Position numbers and translations under genes: made by a program. Under the pieces are notes generated by a model. It ran no database searches. It was given only the letters and a program-made list of their open reading frames with translations, and had not been told where the DNA came from. Of a stretch of 7,844 nucleotides of DNA, positions 1 to 7,228 are shown piece by piece (within the stretch, counting starts at the first letter, position 1; each line of letters opens with the position of its first letter). The stretch is from Rubritepida sp. (lineage in GTDB: Bacteria > Pseudomonadota > Alphaproteobacteria > Acetobacterales > Acetobacteraceae): NCBI GenBank assembly GCA_022843345.1, contig JALHNW010000075.1, forward strand, positions 1-7,844, read 5' to 3'.

Positions 1-1506
1 CGCGCCGCCGCCGAGGGGCTGCGCCGCCTGGGCGCGGGGCCGAGCACGCAGGTTGCGCTCTGCCTGCCCAACTCGGCCGCCTTCGTCGTCGCCTATTTCG
101 GCGCGCTGGAGGCGGGCGCGGCCGTCACCGCCATCCCGCCCCTGCACGTGGAGGAGGAGATGGCCGCCCAGCTGCGCGATTCCGGCGCGGCGATCCTCGT
201 CACCTGCGACCTCGCGCCCCTGCTGCCGCGCGCCCTGTCCATCCTGGCGGGCGGCACGACGGCGCTGCGCCACGTCTCGGTCGCGCGCTTCCACCGCGAG
301 ATGCCCGCCCTCAAGGGCCTGGCCTTCCGCCTGCTGAAGCGCCGCTCGCTGGCCGCCATCCCGCGGGGCGACGCGCGGGTGGGCGATTTCGACGCCATGG
401 CCGCGCTGCCGCCCATCGCCGCCGCGCCCGCGGTGGCGCCCGATGGCCTCGCGGTGCTGCAATACACCGGCGGCACCACGGGCACGCCCAAGGGCGCGAT
501 GCTGTCCCACGCCAACCTGGCCGCCAACGCCCGGCAGGTGGTGGCCTGGTTCACCACCTCCGTCCCGGGGGCGGAGGTCACGCTGGCCGTCATCCCCTTC
601 TTCCACGTCTTCGCCATGACGGTGGCGATGAACGCGGCCCTGGCCGGGGGCTCGTGCCTCGTCATGCAGCCGCGCTTCGACTGGTCCATGCTGAAGGCCG
701 CGCTGCGCCGCACGAAGCCCACCGTCTTCCCCGGCGTGCCCACCCTGTTCCAGGCGGTGATGGACCGCGGCGCGAAGCCGGCGCTGCTCGCCTCCGTGAA
801 GGCCTGCATCTCCGGCGGCGCGCCGCTGCCCGCGCAGGTGAAGGAGGATTTCGAGCGCCTGGCCGGCTGCACCCTGGTGGAAGGCTACGGCCTGACCGAG
901 AGCTCCCCCGTCGCCTTCTGCAACCCGCTGGAGGGCGAGAACCGGGCGGGCACCATCGGCCTGCCGCTGCCCGGCGTGACCCCCGCCCTGCGCTCCCTCG
1001 ACGATCCCTCGCGCGAGGTGGCGCCGGGCGAGCGGGGCGAGCTGTGCCTGAAGGGCCCCAACGTCATGGCGGGCTACTGGAACCGCCCGGCGGAAACGGC
1101 GGCCGCCTTCACCCCCGACGGCTTCCTGCGCACCGGCGACGTGGGGGTGATGGACGCGGAGGGCTACGTCACGCTGGTGGACCGCATCAAGGACCTGATC
1201 CTGGTCAGCGGCTTCAACGTCTATCCCCGCACGGTGGAGGAGGCGATCCACCGCCACCCGGACGTGGCGGCCGTCACCGTGGTGGGCATGCCCCACCCCA
1301 CCAAGGGCGAGGCGCCGGCCGCCTTCGTGCAGCCGCGCCAGGGCAGCGCGCTTTCCGCCGCGGCGCTGCGCGACTTCCTGCACGACAAGCTGTCCCCGCT
1401 GGAGATGCCGCGCCTGATCGAGCTGCGGGCCGAGCTGCCGCGCACCGCGGTCGGCAAGCTCAGCCGCAAGGAGCTGCGCGCCGAGCTGATGGGACGGCGC
1501 GCATGA
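1..1506 (+). CDS. fadD: Long-chain-fatty-acid--CoA ligase, FadD-type (partial, 5' end missing)
   Basis: AMP-forming acyl-CoA synthetase that activates a fatty acid with ATP and CoA, the entry step of beta-oxidation. The reading frame is open from the first base, and the first codons (RAAAEGLRRLG, then LPNSAAFVVAYFGALEAGA) already match the family, so the ATG at 148 is internal and the true start lies left of the window. About 501 residues are visible of a usual 520-560. Seen motifs: the phosphate-binding loop YTGGTTGTPKG (463-495), the adenylate motif GYGLTES (883-903), TGD with the ribose-binding Asp (1132-1140), the hinge region DRIKDLI (1180-1200), the FadD-like GFNVYP (1210-1227), and the C-terminal catalytic Lys in AVGKLSRKEL (Lys codon 1456-1458). 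The stop overlaps the next start by 4 bases (ATGA). Chain-length preference cannot be read from sequence; a medium-chain or other acyl ligase remains possible, but the beta-oxidation neighbours favour fatty acids. Confidence 0.95.
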   Translation, partial: RAAAEGLRRLGAGPSTQVALCLPNSAAFVVAYFGALEAGAAVTAIPPLHVEEEMAAQLRDSGAAILVTCDLAPLLPRALSILAGGTTALRHVSVARFHREMPALKGLAFRLLKRRSLAAIPRGDARVGDFDAMAALPPIAAAPAVAPDGLAVLQYTGGTTGTPKGAMLSHANLAANARQVVAWFTTSVPGAEVTLAVIPFFHVFAMTVAMNAALAGGSCLVMQPRFDWSMLKAALRRTKPTVFPGVPTLFQAVMDRGAKPALLASVKACISGGAPLPAQVKEDFERLAGCTLVEGYGLTESSPVAFCNPLEGENRAGTIGLPLPGVTPALRSLDDPSREVAPGERGELCLKGPNVMAGYWNRPAETAAAFTPDGFLRTGDVGVMDAEGYVTLVDRIKDLILVSGFNVYPRTVEEAIHRHPDVAAVTVVGMPHPTKGEAPAAFVQPRQGSALSAAALRDFLHDKLSPLEMPRLIELRAELPRTAVGKLSRKELRAELMGRRA

Positions 1507-1886
1507 TGACGGTGAACGAGCTGGCGGCCGAGCTGGGCATCACCGCCCGCGCCATCCGCTTCTACGAGGCCAAGGGCCTGCTGAGCCCGGCGCGCGACGG
1601 CCACAACGGCCGCGTCTTCGGGCGGCGCGACCGCGGGCGGCTGCTGCTGGTGCTGCGCGGCAAGGCGCTGGGCTTCAGCCTCGACGAGATCCGCGGCTAC
1701 CTCGACCTCTACGACGCCGACCCCACCCAGCGCACCCAGCTGCACGACCTGCTGGGCAAGGTGCGCGCGCGCATAGCGGCGCTGGAAGGCCAGCGCCAAG
1801 CGTTGGAGCAGACCCTGGCCGAGCTGCGCGACATCGAGCGCCAGGCGCTCGCCGCATTCGCCGAAACGGAGGACACGCCCGCATGA
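1503..1886 (+). CDS. MerR-family transcriptional regulator, LiuR-like
   Basis: Small DNA-binding regulator of 127 residues, probably a dimer. An N-terminal MerR helix-turn-helix and wing (residues about 3-71) includes TARAIRFYEAKGLLSP (14-29), the wing RVFGRRDRGRL (37-47) and LRGKALGFSLDEIR (51-64). A predicted dimerisation coiled coil follows (about 76-118), with a short acidic tail. There is no cysteine, so the metal- or thiol-sensing ligands of classical MerR, CueR or SoxR are absent. The RGKxxGFSL...LYD pattern resembles LiuR, the regulator of branched-chain amino acid and fatty acid catabolism in proteobacteria; an acyl-CoA-type effector is inferred, not shown. The start at 1503 overlaps the fadD stop (ATGA), but a second ATG at 1506 is equally usable; a weak GGGACGG (1491-1497) precedes both. 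Its position inside the operon suggests it regulates fadD, fadA, fadN and fadE and its own expression. Confidence 0.9.
   Translation: MMTVNELAAELGITARAIRFYEAKGLLSPARDGHNGRVFGRRDRGRLLLVLRGKALGFSLDEIRGYLDLYDADPTQRTQLHDLLGKVRARIAALEGQRQALEQTLAELRDIERQALAAFAETEDTPA
1868..1872 (+). promoter_or_regulatory. Ribosome binding site for the thiolase gene
   Basis: GGAGG lies inside the last codons of the merR gene, 10 bases before the ATG at 1883. Together with the ATGA overlap it supports this start and suggests translational coupling of the thiolase to the regulator. Confidence 0.65.
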
Positions 1887-3019
1887 CCGAGATCGTGATC
1901 GCGGCCTATCGCCGCTCGCCCTTCCACTTCGCGCACAAGGGCGCCCTGGTGAAGCTGCGCCCCGACGAGATGGCCGCCCAGGTGGTCCGCGCCCTGCTGG
2001 ACGACACGGGCGTGGACCCGGCCACCATCGAGGACGTCGTGGTGGGCTGCGCCTTCCCCGAGGGCGAGCAGGGGCTGAACGTGGCGAAGCTGATCGCCTT
2101 CCTGGCCAAGCTGCCGGAATCGGTGGCCGGCGCCACGGTGAACCGCTTCTGCGGCTCCTCCATGCAGTCCGTCCACCAGGCGGCGGGGGCCATCATGATG
2201 GGCGCGGGCGAGGCCTTCCTGTGCGCGGGCGTCGAGAGCATGTCGCGCGTGCCGATGATGGGCTTCAACCCCCTGCCCCACCCCGGCCTCGCCGAGAGCT
2301 TCCCCCAGGCCTACATGGGCATGGGCGAGACGGCGGAGAACGTGGCCCGCCGCCACCAGGTGACCCGCGCCGACCAGGAGGCCTTCGCCGCGGAGAGCCA
2401 CCGCCGCGCCGCCGCCGCCCAGGCCGAAGGCCGGCTGGCCGGCGAGATCGCGCCCGTCACGGTGGGCGGCGCCACCGTGGACGGCGACGGCTGCATCCGC
2501 CCCGACACCACGGCCGAGGGGCTGGCCGGGCTGAAGCCCGCCTTCCGCGCCGATGGGACCGTCACCGCCGGCACCTCCTCGCCGCTCACCGACGGCGCGG
2601 CGGCGCTGCTGGTCTGCACGATGGACTACGCCCGCGCGCACGGCCTTTCGCCGCTGGCGAAGGTGAAGTCCGTCGCCGTCGCCGGCTGCGCGCCGGAGGT
2701 GATGGGGATGGGCCCCGTGGACGCCTCGCGCAAGGCCTTGGCGCGGGCCGGCATCACGGCGAAGGAGCTGGATTTGGTGGAGCTGAACGAGGCATTCGCC
2801 AGCCAGGCCATCGCCTGCATCCGCGAGCTGGGGCTGGACGGGGCGAAGGTGAACCTGGATGGCGGGGCCATCGCGCTCGGCCACCCACTGGGGGCCACGG
2901 GGGCGCGCATCGTGGGCAAGGCGGCGGCGCTGCTGCAACGCGAGGGCGGGCGCTACGCCCTGGCCAGCCAGTGCATCGGCGGCGGCCAGGGCATCGCGAC
3001 GGTGCTGGAGGCGGTGTGA
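1883..3019 (+). CDS. fadA: Acetyl-CoA acyltransferase (3-ketoacyl-CoA thiolase), FadA-type
   Basis: Cytoplasmic thiolase that cleaves 3-ketoacyl-CoA with CoA to acetyl-CoA and a shortened acyl-CoA, the last step of each beta-oxidation turn. It has 378 residues, slightly short of the usual 385-400. The catalytic residues are all present: nucleophilic Cys90 in NRFCGSSMQ, the NEAF motif at 302-305, His334 in GGAIALGHPLGATGAR, and Cys364 in QCIGGGQG. The ATG at 1883 overlaps the merR stop by 4 bases, and the protein begins directly with the first strand of the thiolase fold (TEIVIAAYRRSPF), so nothing is missing. The stop shares one base with the next start (TGATG). Being next to a fused dehydrogenase/hydratase favours a degradative FadA role over a biosynthetic AtoB/PhaA acetoacetyl-CoA thiolase, although the two groups share these motifs. 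Confidence 0.95.
   Translation: MTEIVIAAYRRSPFHFAHKGALVKLRPDEMAAQVVRALLDDTGVDPATIEDVVVGCAFPEGEQGLNVAKLIAFLAKLPESVAGATVNRFCGSSMQSVHQAAGAIMMGAGEAFLCAGVESMSRVPMMGFNPLPHPGLAESFPQAYMGMGETAENVARRHQVTRADQEAFAAESHRRAAAAQAEGRLAGEIAPVTVGGATVDGDGCIRPDTTAEGLAGLKPAFRADGTVTAGTSSPLTDGAAALLVCTMDYARAHGLSPLAKVKSVAVAGCAPEVMGMGPVDASRKALARAGITAKELDLVELNEAFASQAIACIRELGLDGAKVNLDGGAIALGHPLGATGARIVGKAAALLQREGGRYALASQCIGGGQGIATVLEAV
3007..3011 (+). promoter_or_regulatory. Ribosome binding site for fadN
   Basis: GGAGG within the final codons of the thiolase gene, 7 bases before the ATG at 3019. It supports the upstream start of fadN, which gives the protein an unusual N-terminal extension. Confidence 0.65.
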
Positions 3020-5442
3020 TGGCGTCGGGGAACGGCGTGAACCCACCGGACGCCGGGGGCGCCACGACCGGCGCCCCCCTGGTGGAGCCGGAGCTGCGCG
3101 CCGTCGGGGCGCCCGTGCCGAAGGCCAGCCCGCCAGGCGGCGCCATCCGCAAGGTCGCCGTGATCGGCGCCGGCGTGATGGGTGCAGGCATCGCCGCCCA
3201 TTGCGCCAATGCCGGCGTGCCCACCGTGCTGCTGGACATCGTGCCCGGCGGCGCGGCCCGCGCGCTGGCCGCGATGGCGAAGCAGGACCCCGCGCCCTTC
3301 ATGCACGCGGGCGCGGCCAGGCTGGTCACGCCCGGCGACCTCGCCACTGGCCTGCCGCTGCTGGCCGATTGCGACTGGATCGTGGAGGCGATCGTGGAGC
3401 GTCCCGACGCCAAGCGCGCCCTCTACGCGCAGCTGGACGCGGTGCGGAAGCCCGGTTCGGTGGTGTCCTCCAACACCTCCACCATCCCGCTGGCGGCGCT
3501 GCTGGAGGGCGCTTCGGACGCCTTCGCCGCCGATTTCTGCATCACGCATTTCTTCAACCCGCCGCGCTACATGCGCCTGCTGGAGCTGGTCACCGGCCCC
3601 GCCACCCGCGCGGATGCCGCCGCGGCCGTCACCGCCTTCTGCGACCGCGCGCTCGGCAAGACGGTGATCCCCTGCAAGGACCGCCCCGGCTTCATCGCCA
3701 ACCGCATCGGCGGGATGTGGATGCAGTCCGCCATCAACCAAGCGCAGGATTTGCGGCTGACGATCGAGGAGGCCGACGCCGTGATGGGCCGCCCGCTGGG
3801 CATCCCCAAGACCGGCGTGTTCGGCCTGCTGGACCTGGTGGGGATCGACCTCATGCCCCACGTCGCCGCCAGCATGAAGGCGTCCCTGCCCGCCGATGAC
3901 GCCTACGTGCTGGGCATGCGCGACAACCCGCTGGTGGCGCGCCTGATCGCCGAGGGGCGGACCGGGCGCAAGGGCGGCAAGGGCGGCTTCTACACCCGCG
4001 CGAAGTCCGACACCGGCGAGAGCCTGAAGCGCGCCGTGGACCTGTGGACGGGCGAGGACCGGCCCAGCGAGACGCCGCAGCTGGAGAGCCTGTCCACCCG
4101 CGACATCCGTGCCCTGGCGCAGCACCCCGACCGCGGCGGCCGCTACGCCCGCGCCGTGCTGCTGGACACGCTGGCCTACGCCGCCGCGCTGGTGCCCGAG
4201 GTGGCCGACGACATCGCGTCCGTAGATGCCGCCATGCGCCTGGGCTACAACTGGAAATGGGGTCCGTTCGAGCTGCTGGACCGCATCGGCCCCGCCTGGT
4301 TCGTGGATGCGCTGCGCGCCGAGGGCCGCGCCGTGCCGCCGGTGCTGGAGACGGTCGGCGACGGCCGCTTCTACCGCGTCGAAGCCGGCCGCCTGCAGGC
4401 GATGGGCCGCGACGGCACCCACCGCGACCTGCCCCGCCCCGAGGGCGTGCTGCTGCTGGCCGACGTGAAGCGCGCCGGGCAGCTCCTGGCGAAGAACGGC
4501 TCGGCCGCGCTGTGGGACATCGGCGACGGGGTGGCCTGCCTGGAATTCACCTCCAAGATGAACAGCATGGACCCCGACATCCTGTCGATGATCGGCAAGG
4601 CCGTGTCCATGGGGAAGAAGGGCGCCTTCAGGGCCCTGGTGATCCACAACGAGGGAGAGAACTTCTCCGTTGGCGCCAACATCGGCCTGGCGCTCTTCGC
4701 CGCCAACATCGCCGCCTGGGGCGAGGTGGAGAGCATGGTCGAGCAGGGCCAGAAGGCGCTGCGTTCCATGCGCCACGCCCCCTTCCCCGTGGTCGGCGCG
4801 CCGTCCGGCATGGCGCTGGGCGGCGGCTGCGAGGTGCTGCTGCATTGCGACGCCGTGCAGGCCCATGCCGAGAGCTACATCGGGCTGGTCGAGGTCGGCG
4901 TGGGCCTCATCCCCGGCTGGGGCGGCTGCATGGCGATGCTGCGCCGCTGGGCCGAGGCGCCGAAGCTGCCGCGCGGTCCCATGCCCCCGGTCGCGAAGGC
5001 CTTCGAGATGATCTCCACCGCCCGGGTGGCCAAGTCGGCCTTCGAGGCGAAGGAGATGCTGCTGCTGCGGCCGACCGACGGCATCACCATGAACCGCGAC
5101 CGCCTGCTGGCCGAGGCCAAGGCGCGGGCGCTCGCCATGGTCGAGGGCTACGCGCCGCCCGAGCCGAAGGCGATCCGCCTGCCCGGCCCCTCCGGCAAGG
5201 CGGCGCTGGCCTTGGCCGTGCAGCAGCAGGTCCTGCTCGGCCGCGCCACGCCGCATGACGTGGTGGTGTGCGACCACCTGGCCGCCACGCTCTCCGGCGG
5301 CGCGCGCGACCATACGGAGGAAACGACGGAGGACGAGCTGCTGCGGCTGGAGCGGCAGTCCTTCATGGCGTTGCTGCGGACGGACGGCACGCTGGCGCGC
5401 GTGGAGCACATGCTGGCCACCGGCCGCCCCCTGCGGAACTGA
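3019..5442 (+). CDS. fadN: 3-hydroxyacyl-CoA dehydrogenase / enoyl-CoA hydratase fusion, FadN-type
   Basis: Bifunctional beta-oxidation enzyme of 807 residues: hydrates 2-enoyl-CoA and oxidises (S)-3-hydroxyacyl-CoA with NAD+. Domain order is dehydrogenase first, hydratase last, as in Bacillus subtilis FadN and opposite to E. coli FadB. Residues 1-43 are a Pro/Gly/Ala-rich extension. The Rossmann NAD site is VIGAGVMGAG (48-57, Gly50/52/55). SNTSTI is at 151-156, and the dehydrogenase catalytic pair appears as His177 (THFFNPPRYM) and Glu189 (LLELV). DRPGFIANRI (221-230) opens the helical C-terminal dehydrogenase domain, and a second copy of that domain follows (about 370-430, GYNWKWGPFELLDRIG). 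The hydratase spans about 495-700, with oxyanion-hole segments NFSVGANI (548-555) and GMALGGGCE (597-605). Glu605 and Glu625 (VEVGVGLIPGWGG) match the two catalytic glutamates. The tail ends in GRPLRN, as I recall for FadN. Start chosen for the TGATG overlap and upstream GGAGG; GTG at 3037 is an alternative. Confidence 0.94.
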   Translation: MASGNGVNPPDAGGATTGAPLVEPELRAVGAPVPKASPPGGAIRKVAVIGAGVMGAGIAAHCANAGVPTVLLDIVPGGAARALAAMAKQDPAPFMHAGAARLVTPGDLATGLPLLADCDWIVEAIVERPDAKRALYAQLDAVRKPGSVVSSNTSTIPLAALLEGASDAFAADFCITHFFNPPRYMRLLELVTGPATRADAAAAVTAFCDRALGKTVIPCKDRPGFIANRIGGMWMQSAINQAQDLRLTIEEADAVMGRPLGIPKTGVFGLLDLVGIDLMPHVAASMKASLPADDAYVLGMRDNPLVARLIAEGRTGRKGGKGGFYTRAKSDTGESLKRAVDLWTGEDRPSETPQLESLSTRDIRALAQHPDRGGRYARAVLLDTLAYAAALVPEVADDIASVDAAMRLGYNWKWGPFELLDRIGPAWFVDALRAEGRAVPPVLETVGDGRFYRVEAGRLQAMGRDGTHRDLPRPEGVLLLADVKRAGQLLAKNGSAALWDIGDGVACLEFTSKMNSMDPDILSMIGKAVSMGKKGAFRALVIHNEGENFSVGANIGLALFAANIAAWGEVESMVEQGQKALRSMRHAPFPVVGAPSGMALGGGCEVLLHCDAVQAHAESYIGLVEVGVGLIPGWGGCMAMLRRWAEAPKLPRGPMPPVAKAFEMISTARVAKSAFEAKEMLLLRPTDGITMNRDRLLAEAKARALAMVEGYAPPEPKAIRLPGPSGKAALALAVQQQVLLGRATPHDVVVCDHLAATLSGGARDHTEETTEDELLRLERQSFMALLRTDGTLARVEHMLATGRPLRN

Positions 5443-5446
5443 GGAG
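5441..5446 (+). promoter_or_regulatory. Ribosome binding site for fadE
   Basis: GAGGAG overlaps the fadN stop codon and lies 6 bases before the ATG at 5453. It is the clearest Shine-Dalgarno sequence in the window and fixes the fadE start; the frame is open further upstream, but that stretch lies inside fadN. Confidence 0.8.
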
Positions 5447-5452
5447 AACGCC

Positions 5453-7228
5453 ATGCCCAGCTACGCCGCACCCCTGCGCGACATCCGCTTCTGCCTGAAC
5501 GAGTACCTGGACCCCGCGCGCCTCGCCGCCCTGCCCGGCTGCGCGGAGATGACACCCGACCTGGTGGACCCCGTGCTGGAGGAGGCCGCCAAGCTCTGCC
5601 AGGAGGTGCTGTTCCCGCTGAACCGCAGCGGCGACGAGGAAGGCTGCACCATCGAAAACGGCGTGGTCCGCACGCCATCGGGGTTCCGGGAGGCCTACGC
5701 CGCCTTCCGCGACGGCGGCTGGGCCTCGCTGGCCTGCGACCCGGAATACGGCGGCCAGGGCCTGCCCAAGACCGTGGCCCTGCCCTTCGAGGAGATGATG
5801 TGCTCCGCCAACCTCTCCTTCGGCATGTATCCCGGCCTGTCGCACGGCGCTTATTCGGCGCTGAGCAAGCACGGCACGGATGAGCTGAAGCAGCGCTACC
5901 TGCCGAAGCTGGTCAGCGGCGAATGGACCGGCACCATGTGCCTGACCGAGCCGCAATGCGGCACCGACCTCGGCCTGATCCGCACCAGGGCGGTGCCGGA
6001 CGGGGATGGCTCCTACGCCGTCACCGGCAACAAGATCTTCATCTCGGCCGGCGAGCATGACCTGGCGGAGAACATCATCCACCTGGTGCTGGCCCGCCTG
6101 CCCGACGCGCCGGCGGGCACGCGCGGCATCAGCCTGTTCCTGGTGCCCAAGTTCCTGCCGATGGAGGACGGCCGACCCGGCGCGCGCAACGCCGTCTCCT
6201 GCACCTCGATCGAGCACAAGATGGGCATCAAGGCCTCCGCCACCTGCGCCATGTCCTTCGACGGCGCGAAGGGCTGGCTGGTCGGGCGGCCGCACAAGGG
6301 CCTGTCCGCCATGTTCACCATGATGAACGAGGCGCGGCTCTCCGTCGGCATCCAGGGCCTCGGCCTCGCGGAAGTCGCCTACCAGAACGCCGCCGCCTAC
6401 GCGAAGGACCGCCTGCAAGGCCGTGCCCTGAACGGCGCGGCGCATCCCGACAAGCCGGCCGACCCCATCATCGTCCACCCCGACGTGCGCCGCATGCTGC
6501 TGTCCATGCGCGCCGCCATCGAGGGTTGCCGCGCGCTGGCCATGGAGGTGGCGCAGATGCAGGACATCGCCCGCCTGCACCCCGACCCGGCCGAGCGCCA
6601 AGCCGCCGACGACCACGTCCAGCTGATGACGCCCATCATCAAGGCCCACCTCACCGACGTGGGGTGGGAGGCGACGGCAACGGGGATGCAGGTGCTGGGC
6701 GGCCACGGCTACATCCGCGAATGGGGCATGGAGCAGTACGTGCGCGACGCCCGCATCGCCCAGATCTACGAAGGCACCAACGGCATCCAGGCGCTCGACC
6801 TGGTGGGCCGCAAGATGCCCGCCCATGGCGGCCGCCACCTGCGCCGCTTCTTCCACCCCGTGCTGGCCTTCATCGAGGCGCATGGCGAGGACGAGGCGAT
6901 GGGCGAGTTCATCCTGCCGCTGTCCAAGGCCTTCGGGCGGTTGCAGCAATGCACTGCGGAACTCGCCCGCCGCGGCCTGTCCGACCCCTTCGAGGCGGGG
7001 GCGGGCGCCACCGACTACCTGCGCCTCTTCGCGCTCACCGCGCTGGCCCATGCCTGGGCGCGCATGGCCGCGATCGCGCTGCCCAGGGCGGACGACGCCT
7101 TCTACAAGGCCAAGCTCGCCACCGCGCGCTTCTTCATGGCGCGCGTGCTGCCGGAGACGTCCTCGCTGGCCGCCAAGGTCATGGCCGGCGGGGCCACGCT
7201 GCGGGAGATGGAGGAGGCAGCGTTCTAA
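5453..7228 (+). CDS. fadE: Acyl-CoA dehydrogenase, long FadE/DmdC-type with extra C-terminal domain
   Basis: FAD-dependent enzyme of 591 residues that introduces the 2,3-trans double bond into acyl-CoA and passes electrons to ETF. Classical acyl-CoA dehydrogenases have about 380-400 residues; this is the roughly 600-residue subclass with an N-terminal extension (about 1-35, starting [13 protein letters not shown]) and an added C-terminal helical domain (about 460-591). Motifs in order: [18 protein letters not shown] (88-105), the flavin-binding [13 protein letters not shown] (162-174), [11 protein letters not shown] (193-203), [14 protein letters not shown] (257-270), [22 protein letters not shown] (414-435), and the active-site base Glu440 in [10 protein letters not shown]. 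All core residues seem intact. It starts 10 bases after fadN and its stop overlaps the convergent gene. The same subclass includes 3-methylmercaptopropionyl-CoA dehydrogenase (DmdC); operon context favours a fatty acyl-CoA substrate, but sequence alone does not decide. Confidence 0.93.
   Translation: MPSYAAPLRDIRFCLNEYLDPARLAALPGCAEMTPDLVDPVLEEAAKLCQEVLFPLNRSGDEEGCTIENGVVRTPSGFREAYAAFRDGGWASLACDPEYGGQGLPKTVALPFEEMMCSANLSFGMYPGLSHGAYSALSKHGTDELKQRYLPKLVSGEWTGTMCLTEPQCGTDLGLIRTRAVPDGDGSYAVTGNKIFISAGEHDLAENIIHLVLARLPDAPAGTRGISLFLVPKFLPMEDGRPGARNAVSCTSIEHKMGIKASATCAMSFDGAKGWLVGRPHKGLSAMFTMMNEARLSVGIQGLGLAEVAYQNAAAYAKDRLQGRALNGAAHPDKPADPIIVHPDVRRMLLSMRAAIEGCRALAMEVAQMQDIARLHPDPAERQAADDHVQLMTPIIKAHLTDVGWEATATGMQVLGGHGYIREWGMEQYVRDARIAQIYEGTNGIQALDLVGRKMPAHGGRHLRRFFHPVLAFIEAHGEDEAMGEFILPLSKAFGRLQQCTAELARRGLSDPFEAGAGATDYLRLFALTALAHAWARMAAIALPRADDAFYKAKLATARFFMARVLPETSSLAAKVMAGGATLREMEEAAF

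Noticed and set aside
148..1506. ATG at 148 as the real start of fadD
   Set aside because: The same frame is open to base 1 and the upstream codons encode conserved acyl-CoA synthetase sequence (LPNSAAFVVAYFGALEAGA), so the gene is truncated by the window.
1490..1510. An internal promoter or operator for merR near the end of fadD
   Set aside because: No -35/-10-like or palindromic element stands out, and the ATGA overlap implies co-transcription with fadD.
1709..3046. Open frame of about 445 codons on the - strand across merR and fadA
   Set aside because: His/Gly/Arg/Ala-rich without motifs, and covers two well-supported genes on the other strand.
2953..5454. Open frame of about 833 codons on the - strand, antisense to fadN
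   Set aside because: Composed mostly of Arg, Gly, His, Ala and Gln repeats with no recognisable domain, and lies opposite a clearly conserved gene; such stop-free antisense frames are expected in very GC-rich DNA.
5363..7051. Open frame of about 562 codons on the - strand, antisense to fadE
   Set aside because: Same low-complexity composition and no family features; a GC-driven shadow of fadE.
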